A stretch of 64,000 nt of DNA from Gymnopus androsaceus JB14 (taxonomy: Eukaryota; Basidiomycota; Agaricomycetes; Agaricales; Omphalotaceae). Position numbers and translations under genes: made by a program. This document shows, piece by piece, positions 1 to 11,167 of the stretch (position 1 is the first letter of the stretch; every line of letters starts with the position of its first letter). The notes beneath the pieces are model-generated. The model was not told the origin of the DNA and did not search any database. It was given only the letters and a program-made list of their open reading frames with translations. The stretch spans positions 1-64,000 of the forward strand of contig ML769736.1 of the NCBI GenBank assembly GCA_009733575.1, in the 5' to 3' direction.

Positions 1-43
1 CTTTTTTTTTTTTTCCCATGAGCATGTATAGTACAGAGTAATA
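1..43 (-). repeat. Poly(A)-tailed 3' end of a retroposon, copy 1 (truncated by window edge)
   Basis: A T-run followed by CCCATGAGCATGTATAGTACAGAGTAATA occurs here and again at 28832-28874; the two copies diverge abruptly afterwards. Read on the minus strand this is a shared 3' end followed by an A-run, which is the form left by non-LTR retrotransposons or SINEs. That class is an inference; the direct observation is the shared block of about 43 bp. No coding sequence of such an element is seen next to either copy. Confidence 0.45.
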
Positions 44-1658
44 TGGATAGTAGACGGGAAAAGCAAGCTTGCTTTTTGGGTGTAATATGGATAGAGCTTG
101 AGAAACAATCGCCCAAATCATAACAAAATAAAGTTCACAACCTCTGTACTGCCCTTGACAAGTTTCTCAATCCGCCCAACTCTATCGAGCCCACAAATCA
201 AAATTTGATGCAAGAAAAAACACAAGTTTCACTCAGATCGGTACAATCCTGAGGAAGAATACTATAAGTAAACATATATTTTTTTATTATAAACATTCAC
301 TTATATCTCAAGTACAACAGTAATCACTTTACAGGTTTTTCAATATACCGCAGCTCAGAGAAATCAATAGGAAACATTGCGGAGAGCATTTTGAATGCCT
401 TTGACTTGATGTCAATAAGCCCTGGATTACTCAGTGGAAGCTTTGTTCGGCGCTGCCCATACCCACTGTTTTCTTATCTGCTCCATTCTGCCTCAATCTT
501 CCCGCAACCAAATTCTCCCAAGCCTCCCATGTTAGCTCCAATAAATACCAGAAAAATTGTAAAAAAATGTCGGAAATATTAGTAGACTGGCAGAATGGTC
601 ACACCGGGGAGGATCAGTTATCCTGGTTCTCAAGACTCTTCTTAATCAAAAGTGAATTCAGACTTTATTTTATCACCATATTACATTCATTCTAAAGCCA
701 AGCAATTCATCCCTACCAGGCCACAATTAACTTAATTGTCTTTTCCATGTACTATCACTTTTTGCAATTATCTTAACTGCCTTTACTATCTGTAGTGATG
801 CCAGTCTTGTCAGATATCATCAATCTCACACTTGCATCACTCTAAACATCATATATGTACCAATGTATTGCTTCTGCATCATCCTAAATTTATAAATTTA
901 ACAATCAAATTCTTGACCCTATATAACATACACGGCAACAGAACACTTATAATCAAATCTGCTCATCTACATTCAAAGAATCTACACTTCTGTACTGCTC
1001 AAAATTCTTTTTCTGATTCTCATCAGGGTTATATATTTTCACTTTATCCTGGCAGTGCGCACGCCACAGCCCCACCCCAACAATACCCTACAGCACCACT
1101 ACTTGCTACACCAGGCTAACCCCCCTTGGGTTATGCTAAAAGTGCTATGCTCGTACTATGTCATTAGTGTCGCAAAAGGTGACTGTCGTCCTTAAACATC
1201 ACTACAAACAAAGCAATCATCAGAGCTCCTCAGTTAGACATCTAGGCATAAATAATACTTTAACCACGCCCAAAAGACACCCCAAATCACCCTTTTTCTT
1301 GCCCAATGGCCAGACCAATTAACCAGCCCCCTACACCGGCCACATCAAACACCACCCCAATTAGCAATTCCTTTGCCGTCATCTTTATCTCCCTTGCGTG
1401 GTAATGCCACTAAAATCTCACACACTTCTTTCCTGTCATACTCTATGTACTCACAGCATTCTGAATCATTTCTGACCCCCCCCCCCCCCCATCGTTATTT
1501 ACAAATCCCAGATCGCTGGTGCCCAGTTTCCTTCTCAGCTCTGAGATCCATTCCATATCCAGCTCATGTTCAACCCGCATGAGCCACTAGTGCAGAGCAG
1601 CAGCCGCTAGTTGGGTATGTGTGTATATACCACTGGATAATTTCTTGCAACTAATAAG
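44..1658. other. AT-rich non-coding stretch, no gene recognised
   Basis: No open frame with coding character or splice structure was found on either strand. The only notable feature is a run of 15 C residues at 1476-1490. The right end abuts the duplicated satellite head at 1659. Confidence 0.6.
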
Positions 1659-1850
1659 TTCTTAATTTGGCTGTTGTCTAGCGGGATCCCCCAAGACGCG
1701 GTCCGGATCCCCCGACTTTTTTTCCCACGCTCCGTGTAGTCTTCCTGGGAGATCTATCATTGAGTGAAGTATTCATTTAATGACATGAGTTGGATTCAAA
1801 AGCAGGTTATCCAATGATGGAATGTATGCAGATGCATTGAGATAAAATAA
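1659..1850. repeat. Satellite head unit, copy 1
   Basis: The segment beginning TTCTTAATTTGGCTGTTG and containing GGGATCCCCCAAGACGCGG is repeated with few differences at 3710-3900. Corresponding bases are 2,051 bp apart (for example 1683 and 3734). It precedes the 66-bp array in both copies, so head plus array behave as one macro-repeat unit. Confidence 0.9.
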
Positions 1851-3709
1851 TATAAGTCGGATGTGATAGCAAGTCGTCCAGGACAAACTATGTGCGTTCA
1901 GGTAAAGTAGAAGAAGTCAGATGTGATAGCACGTCGTCCAAGACGGACTATGTGTATATGCATCCAGGTAAGCATTTGTTGGGAAGCATAAGTTAGATGT
2001 AATAGCAGGTCGTCCAGGACGGACTATGTGCATGCGCACCCAGGTAAAGTAGTATAGGTTGGATGTAATAGCACGTCGTTCAGGACGGACTACGTGTATG
2101 TGCATCGGTGGAAAGTAATACATGCTGGGTGTGATATTGTAGCAGGTCGTCCAGGACGGAGTGTATGCATGTGCATCTGGGTAAAGTATCATAAGTTGGT
2201 TGTAATAGCAGGTCGTCCAGGACGGAGCACATTGGTTGTGATAGCAGGCTGTCCAAGACAGACTACATGTATGTGCATCCAAGCAAAGTGATATATATAA
2301 GTTGGTTGATGATAGCAGGTTGTCCAAGATGGACTAGGTTCATGTGCATCCAGGTAAAGTAATATACGTCAGATGTAATAGCACGTCGTCCAAGACGGAC
2401 TACGTGTATGTGCATCCAAGCAAAGTGATATAAGCTGGTTGTGATAGCAGGCCATCCAAGACGGACTACATGTGCATCCAGGTAAAGTAATATAAGTTGG
2501 TTGTGATAGCAGGTCGTCCAAGACAGACTAGGTTGATGTGCATCCAGATAAAGTAATAAACATCAGATGTAATAGCACGTCGTCCAAGACAGACCACATG
2601 CATGCGCATCCAAGCAGAGTAATATAAGTTGGTTGTGATAGCAGGTCGTCTAAGACGGACTACATGTGCATTCAGGTAAAGTAATATAAGTTGGTTGTGA
2701 TAGCAGGTCGTCCAAGACGGACTAGGTTCATGTGCATCCAGGTAAAGTAATAAACGTCAGATGTAATAGCACGTCGTCCAAGACGGACTACGTGTATGTG
2801 CATCCAAGCAAAGTGATATAAGTTGGTTGTGATAGCAGGTCGTCCAAGACGGACTACGTGCATGTGCATCCAAGAAAAGTGATATAAGTTGGTTGTGATA
2901 GCAGGTCGTCCAAGACGGACTACGTGCATGTGCATCCAAGCAAAGTGATATAAGTTGGTTGTGATAGCAGGTCGTCCAAGACGGACTAGGTTGATGTGCA
3001 TCCAGATAAAGTAATAAACATCAGATGTAATAGCACGTCGTCCAAGACGGAACACATGCATGCGCATCCAAGCAGAGTAATATAAGTTGGTTGTGATAGC
3101 AGGTCGTCTAAGACGGACTACATGTGCATTCAGGTAAAGTAATATAAGTTGGTTGTGATAGCAGGTCGTCCAAGACGGACTAGGTTCATGTGCATCCAGG
3201 TAAAGTAATAAACGTCAGATGTAATAGCACGTCGTCCAAGACGGACTACGTGTATGTGCATCCAAGCAAAGTGATATAAGTTGGTTGTGATAGCAGGTCG
3301 TCCAAGACGGACTACGTGCATGTGCATCCAAGAAAAGTGATATAAGTTGGTTGTGATAGCAGGTCGTCCAAGACGGACTACGTGCATGTGCATCCAAGAA
3401 AAGTGATATAAGTTGGTTGTGATAGCAGGTCGTCCAAGACGGACTACGTGCATGTGCATCCAAGCAAAGTGATATAAGTTGGTTGTGATAGCAGGCCGTC
3501 CAAGACGGACTATGTGTATGTGCATCCAAGCAAAGTGATATAAGTTGGTTGTGATAGCAGGTCATCCAAGACGGACTAGGTTCATGTGCATCCAGGTAAA
3601 ATAATATACATCAGACGTAATAGCACGTTGTCCAAGACGGACTACGTGTATGTGCATCCAAGTAAAGTGATATAAGTTGGTTGTGATAGCAGGTCGTCCA
3701 AGACGGACT
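1851..3709. repeat. 66-bp minisatellite array, block A
   Basis: The unit runs from AAGTTGGTTGTGATAGCAGG through GTCCAAGACGGACTACGTG to a CATCCAAGMAAAGTGATAT end and is 66 bp long (AGTTGG recurs at 2821 and 2887). About 28 units are present. A higher-order period of about 458 bp is visible, since the CATCAGATGT block at 2561 recurs at 3019. Because 66 is a multiple of three, long frames stay open on the minus strand; I do not regard these as genes. Confidence 0.95.
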
Positions 3710-3900
3710 TTCTTAATTGGGCTGTTGCCTAGTGGGATCCCCCAAGACGCGGTCCGGATCCCCCGACTTTTTTTCCCACGCTCCGTGTAGTCTTCCTGGG
3801 AGATCTATCATTGCGTCAAGTATTCATTTAATGATATGAGTTGGATGCAAAAGCAGGTTATCCAACGATGGATTGTATGCATATGTATTTAGATAAAGTA
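3710..3900. repeat. Satellite head unit, copy 2
   Basis: Second copy of the block at 1659-1850. Its left edge cuts into the middle of a 66-bp unit (...AAGACGGACT then TTCTTAATT), which marks a recombination or insertion junction. Confidence 0.9.
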
Positions 3901-4305
3901 ATATAAGTTGGATGTAATAGCAAGTCATCCAGGACGAACTATGTGCGTTAAGGTAAAGTAAAAGAAGTCAGATGTGATAGTATGTTGTCCAAGACAGACT
4001 ATGTGTATATGCATCCAGGTAAGCATTTGTTCAGTAGCATAAGTTAGATGTATTAGCAGGTTGTCCAGGATAGACTATGTGCATGTGCACCCAGGTGAAG
4101 CAGTATAAGTTGGATGTAATAGCAGGTCGTCCAGGATGGACTATATGCATATGCACCCAGGTAAAGTAATATAAATTAGATGTAATCGCAGGTCGTCCAG
4201 AACGGACCACGTGCAGGTGCATCCAAGCAAAGTAATATAAGTTCTTTGTGATAGCAGGTCATCCAAGACAGACCAGGTTCATGTGCATCCAGGTCATGTA
4301 ATATA
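3901..4305. repeat. 66-bp minisatellite array, block B
   Basis: Six or so more diverged 66-bp units follow head copy 2 and stop at about 4305, where the sequence changes to a CCCTA array. Confidence 0.85.
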
Positions 4306-4311
4306 AGTTGG

Positions 4312-4549
4312 ATACCTTCCCCTACTCTACTCTACACTCCCCTGCCCTACCCTACCCTACCCTATCTTACCCTCCCCTACCCTACCCTACTCTCCCCTAC
4401 CCTACTCTACTCTCCCCTACCCTCCCCTACCCTACCCTACCCTACTCTCCCCTACCCTACTCTACTCTCCCCTACCCTCCCCTACCCTACCCTACCCTCC
4501 CCTCCCCTACCCTACCCTACCCTACCCTCCCCTCCCCTACCCTACTCTA
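4312..4549. repeat. Degenerate CCCTA/CCCCTA microsatellite array
   Basis: About 240 bp consist almost wholly of CCCTA, CCCCTA and CTCTA words on the plus strand. The 5-nt period differs from the six-base CCCTAA telomere repeat of most fungi, so this is better read as a simple-sequence array than as an interstitial telomere. Confidence 0.9.
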
Positions 4550-4608
4550 GAATTCGCCCCTAGTCCACCCCTAAGTGGTCCTAATAACCCCTAAGAAAAT
4601 CCCGAACC

Positions 4609-4761
4609 ATGGCTGTTTCTGGAGTAGACTCGCAAAGCTCAAGCTCATCTTCTAAGCAGGATAGAAAGAAAGCCAAACGTCAAAAAATGTTGCCAACAGC
4701 TGTACAGAAGAAGAGTCCAAGGGTTGGATCATTGTCTTGTAAGAACTCTCTCATGGCATGA
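4609..4761 (+). CDS. Short lysine-rich ORF, possible first exon of a lost gene
   Basis: A 50-residue frame starts with a strong initiation context (GAACCATGG) and encodes a Ser-rich segment followed by a basic cluster (QDRKKAKRQK at about residues 17-26) that could act as a nuclear localisation signal. A potential splice donor, TTGTCTTGTAAG, lies near its end. No following exon could be recognised. It may be a remnant first exon of a transposon or chromosomal gene, or chance. Confidence 0.25.
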   Translation: MAVSGVDSQSSSSSSKQDRKKAKRQKMLPTAVQKKSPRVGSLSCKNSLMA

Positions 4762-5989
4762 TGAACTCTCTCCCCCTCTCTTACGCTAAAGTTCAGATCC
4801 TATGTCAACCCTACGCCTTAGTTATATGGGGCCCTATGGCCCTATGGCTCTATGCAGGATTTTCACTTATAGTATCAATCTGATGCAAAATGTGTCAGGG
4901 TCATCAAACTACACATTTGGGGCTGTGAATATGACATATAGCTACAACATTCCCACTCACATGATATCCTCATTTCCTTTTTTGGCAGAGCCCTGATTAT
5001 TTTAAGTATTTTCTGACTTGATTAATATTTTTTTCCATAGCGTGGGAAATAAAGCCAGGGCCATCAAGGGCTGGGTCATGGCTCATAGATAGGACCCTGA
5101 ACTTTACCTTTCTCACTTACACCTAGTCACCAATCATAAAATTGCCTGCTCTATTCCCAATTGATCCTAAAACAAGGCAGGATGTTCATATTTCCGGTCC
5201 TCATATGAGTAGCTAAATAGTGTCCTTTAGACCGGTCATGTCCCGTTTACATTTTTGGGGACATCCGCCCTTATTACTGCTCATGTTGCAAAGCGCAGGA
5301 AGAGCAGTCACTTAAAATTTCCTTTTTTAGTGTACAAAAAATGTACTTTACTTCAAAGTTTTTATTTCGGAATGATAATCAGATACACGAAAGGATTATT
5401 TTCTGCATTTTCTTTTATTTTTAGTGAATTATTTTTGGGTGCGGCCAATTTTGAGGGGTCAAAAATCAAATTTGGGGGAAATCGGCTCGTAGGAATACAT
5501 TCTCTAGGTCCTAGATATGGTCTCCATACAGTTCACAAGTCTTTCTGATACCATCTGAAGTCTACAAAACTTGGTCAAGATTTTTGTTGACTTTGATTGT
5601 CCGCGACTGTAGATTAACCCTAGAAGAAGATATTTGTTAGCGTAGGTAACACCTATACAGGCCGCATTGCCTCCAAACTGCCCGTTCCAGTCGCGTCGCC
5701 ATCCCTGAGTTCAAGGCCGGGCCCTTGGAATGAAGCCCGTCCTCTCCCTTTCAGGACAGCTACGGCCGTAGTCGGTGGGTTTGGAATCTGAGAAAGACGT
5801 ACCGTGGATAAAAGAATGCTGCTTGTGCTGTTGATAGTGGCGGTTCGAAGTTGAGATCAACAAGCACGATCAAGCGCCCGAGTCACATGGACGCGTAGTG
5901 GGCGCTTACACAGTCGCGAAAAATGGCTATTATGGCACTCACATGATTGCGTCAATGCTCATATGCTCTGCTCAGCGCTTCTCTTTCTT
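4762..5989. other. Non-coding stretch, no gene recognised
   Basis: No convincing exon is seen. The segment from about 5640 to 5800 is more GC-rich and has coding-like composition but no frame holds together, so it may be another eroded gene. Confidence 0.5.
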
Positions 5990-6420
5990 TACCTCAACCA
6001 CCATGGCGTTTCTGTGGCTCTCCTTAGGAGTCCTGTTCACTCAAATCTTGTGCGCGGATCTTGATTTGACTAAGATACGAGTGGATACGAGTGGATACTG
6101 CAGGCGTCCAATGTAATTTATGCGTGTTTCGTGCACGTAGACGCGTTGCGTCTCCAATCCCTACCATCATCGTTAATTCCTTTCTGAATCATCTCCACGG
6201 AGATACCACACCCAGTTGGTTGGCTGTGGGCACGAGTGGCATTTGGCAAACTTGCAGGTACGAGTGGCCTTTCGCTAAATTTTCTCGTTCACTAATTATT
6301 ATTATTTTAGACTTGTCTTTGCGCTTCCTGGAGCTCAAAGATCTTAAGAAGCTGCTCATCGTTGGTGACGCATTGATCAGAAGCGTCGCCATCAGTCAAT
6401 CGAGCGCCCAACGTCCTTCT
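5990..6420 (+). pseudogene. Small unknown gene, diverged copy 1
   Basis: This segment matches 7510-7860 at the level of start, body and intron. Both copies begin with ATGGC.TTT.GGTGG-like starts (6003 and 7530), share a frame containing VFRARRRV, and share a GTACGAGTGGC splice donor followed by a TTTAG acceptor. Here the start frame ends at 6116, while the conserved body (QCNLCVFRARRRVASPIPT) is in another frame, so at least one frameshift is present. Bases 6349-6395 also match 35552-35600 in inverted orientation. The protein family was not recognised. Confidence 0.5.
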
Positions 6421-7509
6421 TGAACTATCATGGCCGACCAATTCCTGCAAGACTGCCATTACTGCTTTAAAAATCCCGTTTTATCTCCTCTACTAAATGG
6501 AACAGCTGCCCCAAGGAAGGTTTGCATTAGGGAGTGTATTCGGACCTAAGGACGTTATTTTTCCATGAGCTCAGTAAGTCAATTCGTCCCTACCTATTAT
6601 TCAAGGGAACTGATCACTGTTTAACCAAAGGCTATCTACGGGCGTCCACGCAACTAGCGTGCTCCTTGTCGTTTATCTACGATAAGTGAACTTGGCCACC
6701 GGTACGAGTTTTGTGGCAGAATGAGCGTTCACGACTCTTGAGGTACTACTATCCACCATCCGACATTCTCGACCTCTCAATTCCCACTCCTCCATCTCCG
6801 AACGCCTATCCCCCAGCTGCCTAGGCCGACCTTTGTCCCGTCAAAAACCTCCTTAACACTCTAGACCTTCCGTCGCTTCCTCCCGATCCTCTAGCGTTTC
6901 CAATTGCTGGCTCGAGTTCTTCAGCCGGAATAGCTTCCAATCCTTCGCAAGCAGTCCGTATCTCAATAACCCCCCTCTATACCTCCTAGCTATCTTGTCT
7001 TCCGCTACGCTTGCTGCCGGGACTGCCAACGCAGGCCAGGTCTTGACTGCTGTAGACCGCACCAATAAGGACGTCGTACACGGTGCTGCCGTTATGGCTA
7101 TATACACCTGCAGAAGGTGATTTTACTCCTGCGTTGTTTGCTCAGAATAAGGTATGTCTTGCAACTGCTTTATCGTGTGCTTGATACTGAATTCGGGATT
7201 AGACCTTCAAATAAATTTCAGCCACCGGGAAATCACATTGATGGAGTAGTTCTGGGTTTAGATACGGCTGACGACTTCGGACGTGTACGAAGGTACCAAC
7301 AGATTTGACAGAATCGTACGTTGGATTTTGTGTTGCTGCACTCGGCGACACATTTACTAACTTTTTAACGTCTTTTTAGAAGACAGTTTTTATTCCACCG
7401 TCTGCGGATTCGGCAATTGGATCGAGTAAGCACATGAGCGCCCACTTCTCTTGCTTCACAACCACCATCGTCGATCAAGGACAGTTCCATGTGCCTGTTC
7501 TCGCGCTTT
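6421..7509. other. Coding-like but broken stretch, family unknown
   Basis: GC content and codon pattern resemble exons, and there are candidate splice sites, but no frame continues across them. A block near 6645-6690 resembles 7978-8040 of the neighbouring duplicate, so part of it is the eroded 3' half of duplicate copy 1. Bases 6850-7110 could be a relic of a separate gene. Confidence 0.4.
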
Positions 7510-8217
7510 TCGCTCTCTTCTTCAACTACCATGGCATTTCGGTGGGTCTCCTTTGAGAGGCTCAAGCTCACTCAAGTCCTCTGCGTGGACCTGGGTCTGC
7601 CTTGGATGCGAGTGAGCACTGAAATGTCTTTCAATTCACAAGTATTCCGTGCACGCAGACGCGTCGTTTCTCCAGTCCTTAACGTCGACGTTGATATCTA
7701 GGAATATCTCTCCTTGGAATCGACTCCAAGGTTGAGAATATTGGCCAGCTAGTGGCGGCAGCAGGTACGAGTGGCGCTCTGCTGTATTTTTCGTTGGCTA
7801 ATTCTTCCTTTTTAATTTAGATTTGCTGTTGACTTCTTGAGCTATCACCATAACCCACAATTCCTGCTGCAAAGGGCTTTAGCCGAGGTTGAGAGAATGG
7901 CAGGATATTTGGAAGATTTTATTGAGTGTGGTACGTTAATTCGTTCTCAGCTTGTATTTCTACCGACCACAGACTGCCTTGCAGACGTCTACGCGACTAG
8001 CGCAGCCCTTGTCGCCCATCTCAAGGTCCTCTCCCGATGAAGCTAATGAACCGGAGGAAGAATCGCAAGCTCCATCACCTCCTGACGTTTCGTTTCGTTC
8101 ATTTGAACAGTCTGGAGACGGTCTTTTACCCGCACGAAGCTTGCTTCCGCTCTCCATAGCAGCTTCTCACGTTGGGCCCACACCTATGGCGGACTCAACC
8201 CAGCCTAAGGAGTTCTA
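7510..8217 (+). pseudogene. Small unknown gene, diverged copy 2
   Basis: Better preserved copy of the gene at 5990-6420. The start at 7530 opens a 57-codon frame with VFRARRRVVSP. A GTACGAGTGG donor near 7765 and an AATTTAG acceptor near 7821 mark an intron, and a second intron of about 43 bp (GTACGTTAAT..CCACAG, about 7932-7970) joins a helical segment (LLQRALAEVERMAGYLEDF) to DCLADVYATSAALVAHLKVL, ending in a stop at 8038-8040. The first frame stops at 7701, so the gene is not continuous. Function is unknown. Confidence 0.45.
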
Positions 8218-8382
8218 GGCATATATTTCTAAGAAATAATTTGTTAGAAAGTGCAATAGAATAACGCACATAATACACACCATTCACTGTGACAATAAGT
8301 CTAGAATTCCAGTGTCAAGAAAGACAGCGTATATGGATAGAAAAGACGTGGCGCTTAATGTGATAAAGTTTCGAGTGCCGGC

Positions 8383-9556
8383 GCCTAACTCTCATCTCAA
8401 CCATCATCAAGAAGACCATATGTACAAGAAACAAACGAGCCCGTTGTACCAGAGGAAAATCCACCAAAAACGCTGATGGAATGGGCAGTATTGATCTTGA
8501 ATACGCCAAATCCGACGTTGAAGGTACGCTTACACCTTAATCCTGCACATCTCAGCCAATGCTTATCTACCTAGGTCGACCGTACCCGGTACGCAGTGCA
8601 TGCCTTCCGTACGGGCACCATCACTTCCATCGGAAACAAGGTCGCTCATCCTCCTGTTCCCCCTGCCCAGCCTCTGCGAGAAACGTATATGAATATCATT
8701 GAACCTGGAAAGATTCAGAGTGGCAAGAGGAAGAATAGGGCGGTGATGTTATGCACTGGCGAACATTGGACAGTGGGCGTAAGTTTTTCAGGTTCCTGAT
8801 CCGAGGAAGAATTCTAGATTAATGACATCTTTTTCATAGAATCGACCTCGCATGGGATATCATCAGGTTTGGACCCATGCACAAAGACCTCCCTGTGGCG
8901 TTCTTCTCGGATTTCTCAAAAGTAGTATTAGATGAGGGTAAACATTTGTATGTCCTCACGTTCTGTCTCTTCTCTTCCAGCTGACAACCTCTTCAGCTCC
9001 CTCCTCCGTGCACGCCTCGATTCCCTTTCAACGCCGTACGGCTCTCTCCCCGTCTACGCCTCTGGGAATCTGCCTCCCATACCTCCGCTTCCCTCCTCTT
9101 CCGTCTCGCAACCATCCATCTAGTCCACGAAGCTCCTAGCCTCAATGTCAACCCCAAGACCATCGACAATTTCAGGAAAGCGGGAGATAAAGAAAGCGTC
9201 GATGTATCGGAGGTGATATATGCTGACGGGGTAACGCATGTTACTACGGGGCATAGGTGGTTTATGTGGATGTGTGAGCAGAAGCAGAAGGAGCAGGGAC
9301 TCGTGTGGATCCTATCCGTGAGTACGGAGAGGAAGTTCGGAGATACTGGCGCGGTGATATTAAAGGCCCGTTCAATATCAAGGATAGGGAGAAGGCGGGG
9401 ATATGTAGAGGGTTTTATGAGGACTTGAAGGGGGAGATGCCGTATACTGATGCTGTAGATAGGCCGAGGATGGATATGGGTAGTGTTCGAGATGCATTAC
9501 CTGAGGTTCGGGCTGAATATGAATTTTCAGGGAATGGTATCTACTCTGGCGAATGA
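8383..9556 (+). pseudogene. DUF455 ferritin-like family protein, broken
   Basis: Across several frames the DUF455 signature is unmistakable: EWAVLILNTPNPTLKVDRTRY, then AIDLAWDIIRFGPMHKDLPV, IHLVHEAPSLNVNP, VTHVTTGHRWFMWMCEQ and YWRGDIKGPFNIKDREKAG in family order. Introns at about 8522-8573, 8780-8838 and 8938-8981 have good GT..AG ends. The reading frame is broken near 8750 (about 2 nt lost before ALANI), near 9060 (1 nt lost before WESA) and near 9305-9308 (an extra TG before DPIREY). Conserved residues thought to bind metal are also changed: NIEQW is NIGQW, ADEVTH is ADGVTH, and the DEAKHF motif reads DEADNLF. DUF455 proteins are ferritin-fold proteins of uncertain function; this copy should make no working product. 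The 5' end of exon 1 was not resolved. Confidence 0.85.
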
Positions 9557-11167
9557 CTTACGGGAACATGGAGAGTAATCGAATGGGATGGAGATGGGCA
9601 TAAGATGGGAGATTCAGGGGCGAGACACTTCGAGTTTGCATTCTTCGTATGTGGTTTCCTTCCCTTTTTGACCCTTCTGACTTTCCGTTCTTTTGTGTTG
9701 TAGATTCATGTGTATGCTCGGCGCTCTTCTCACTCTCTACAACGCCCAAAATGATGACTCGTTAGAGATAAGGAGCTTCCGATGACTATTGGATACGAAC
9801 CATCAGGAGGCGCAGGGGCAGGAGTAGAGAATATATATAGTGAAATAGTGACCGGCATGTGTGGCTTGCTTTCCAACCACGACGACCGCCGTCAAATCTC
9901 CTGTAGAGACATCTCTAGACTCGGGGCTCAGTTTGCTCCAATATCGATAGGTACGTTATTTCTTTACCTTTATCTTTATCAACTAACCTCCTTCTCCCTA
10001 GAAATGACCGAGCCAGTGAGGTGTAACTCTCACTCCCTCCTTAACCGAATCTCCTTTCAGCCAAATGCAAACCAATATTTTCTACCCCATCCAATCCCGC
10101 CTTTGCAACAGAATCTTCCCTTATCTTCGCTGTTCCTCGCGATTCTACCACCAACGACTTCTTCTGGCTACGGTGGACTCAGGGATGTTGTAGTTGAAAT
10201 GGGCGTCGCGGCGTTGACTTTGGCTTTGATACCGCAAGTCAATCTCGAGAGCGGAGATTGAGAGAGTTCATGGAACTTGAGTGGTCCAGCCAAGCGATCG
10301 AGGTCCCAGGTATGTCATTTTCCGTTCCGTCAGCTTCGTTCTGATTTCACAAATTCGTTTTGCTTAGGGTTCAAACTAGGATGTCTCCATTGAACCACGG
10401 CTACGGGAGTAGCAGTGTACCTAGGTGTCTGACTCTTTCACCTTATTCGAGTTGGGCTTCAGCTTTAGCTCCGTCTCGCGGAGCTTCTTGCATCTACACC
10501 TGGCTCTAGTCGCGACATATACAACGCTTGAGTTACTGCCTCAAATGGTCTTGGCGGATTGACAGGTCAGCTCAGCAAAGTTAAATCGAAATTTGGAGGC
10601 CTCGCTTGAGAAGAAGATCAAGAGGATTTGTGGAACTTGGGGAACAGGATCCGATACGGGAGCGGTATGCGGTATTTTTTTCTCTTATTCTTCCTTCATC
10701 CCAACTGTTACGCTCTGCTCAGTAATCCTTAGAAGTCTAGGCGCATAAGAACGCGCGGTTTCCGCCCCGGTTATCTAAATTCGAGACCCAATCGGCTCCT
10801 TCATTGGCTGCCTCTGCATCGACTTTGACCTCCAAGCCTCCTCGTACACGTCCTTGTCCCTACGCTCCCAAGCGGTATCGCGGAAGCCGTTATCCAGAGC
10901 CTTGTCCCAATGCGTCGACAGTCGCATGGGTATAGTGCCTTCCTTGACGCCGCCCGGAATTTCGAATCCTTCGATCCACAAACCTGGCGCGACTCGGATA
11001 TCAAGCCCCAATTTGCCTGCCTAATTCGAACGCTCTTTGAAACGAAACCGCAACCCGGAGAGGACGTAGAATGTAGGATGAGTGAGTCTTCTTGCACCGA
11101 ATGTACGCTGATACTGATATTTTATCTCGCTAGAAATTCGTGTTACAGCGCCCTGATCTCTCCCTAG
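9557..11167. other. Coding-like region of broken frames, identity unresolved
   Basis: The base composition and several intron-like GTATGT..TTAG and GTACGT..CCTAG segments indicate eroded exons on the plus strand, but no frame exceeds chance across them and no family was recognised. The longest frame (9782-10261, 159 codons) runs through apparent introns and is not accepted as a gene. Confidence 0.45.

Noticed and set aside
1851..3709. Regularly spaced repeats as a possible CRISPR array
   Set aside because: There are no unique spacers, the unit is 66 bp of continuous repeat, and the DNA is eukaryotic.
1917..4222. Long minus-strand frames of about 130 codons with repeated units
   Set aside because: They are open only because the 66-bp minisatellite unit is a multiple of three; more than one frame is open and units drift freely.
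4308..4550. Plus-strand frame of 80 codons, Leu/Pro/Tyr/Thr repeats
   Set aside because: Translation of the CCCTA array.
9782..10261. Plus-strand frame of 159 codons as a gene
   Set aside because: It runs through sequences that look like introns, has no domain and no codon consistency.
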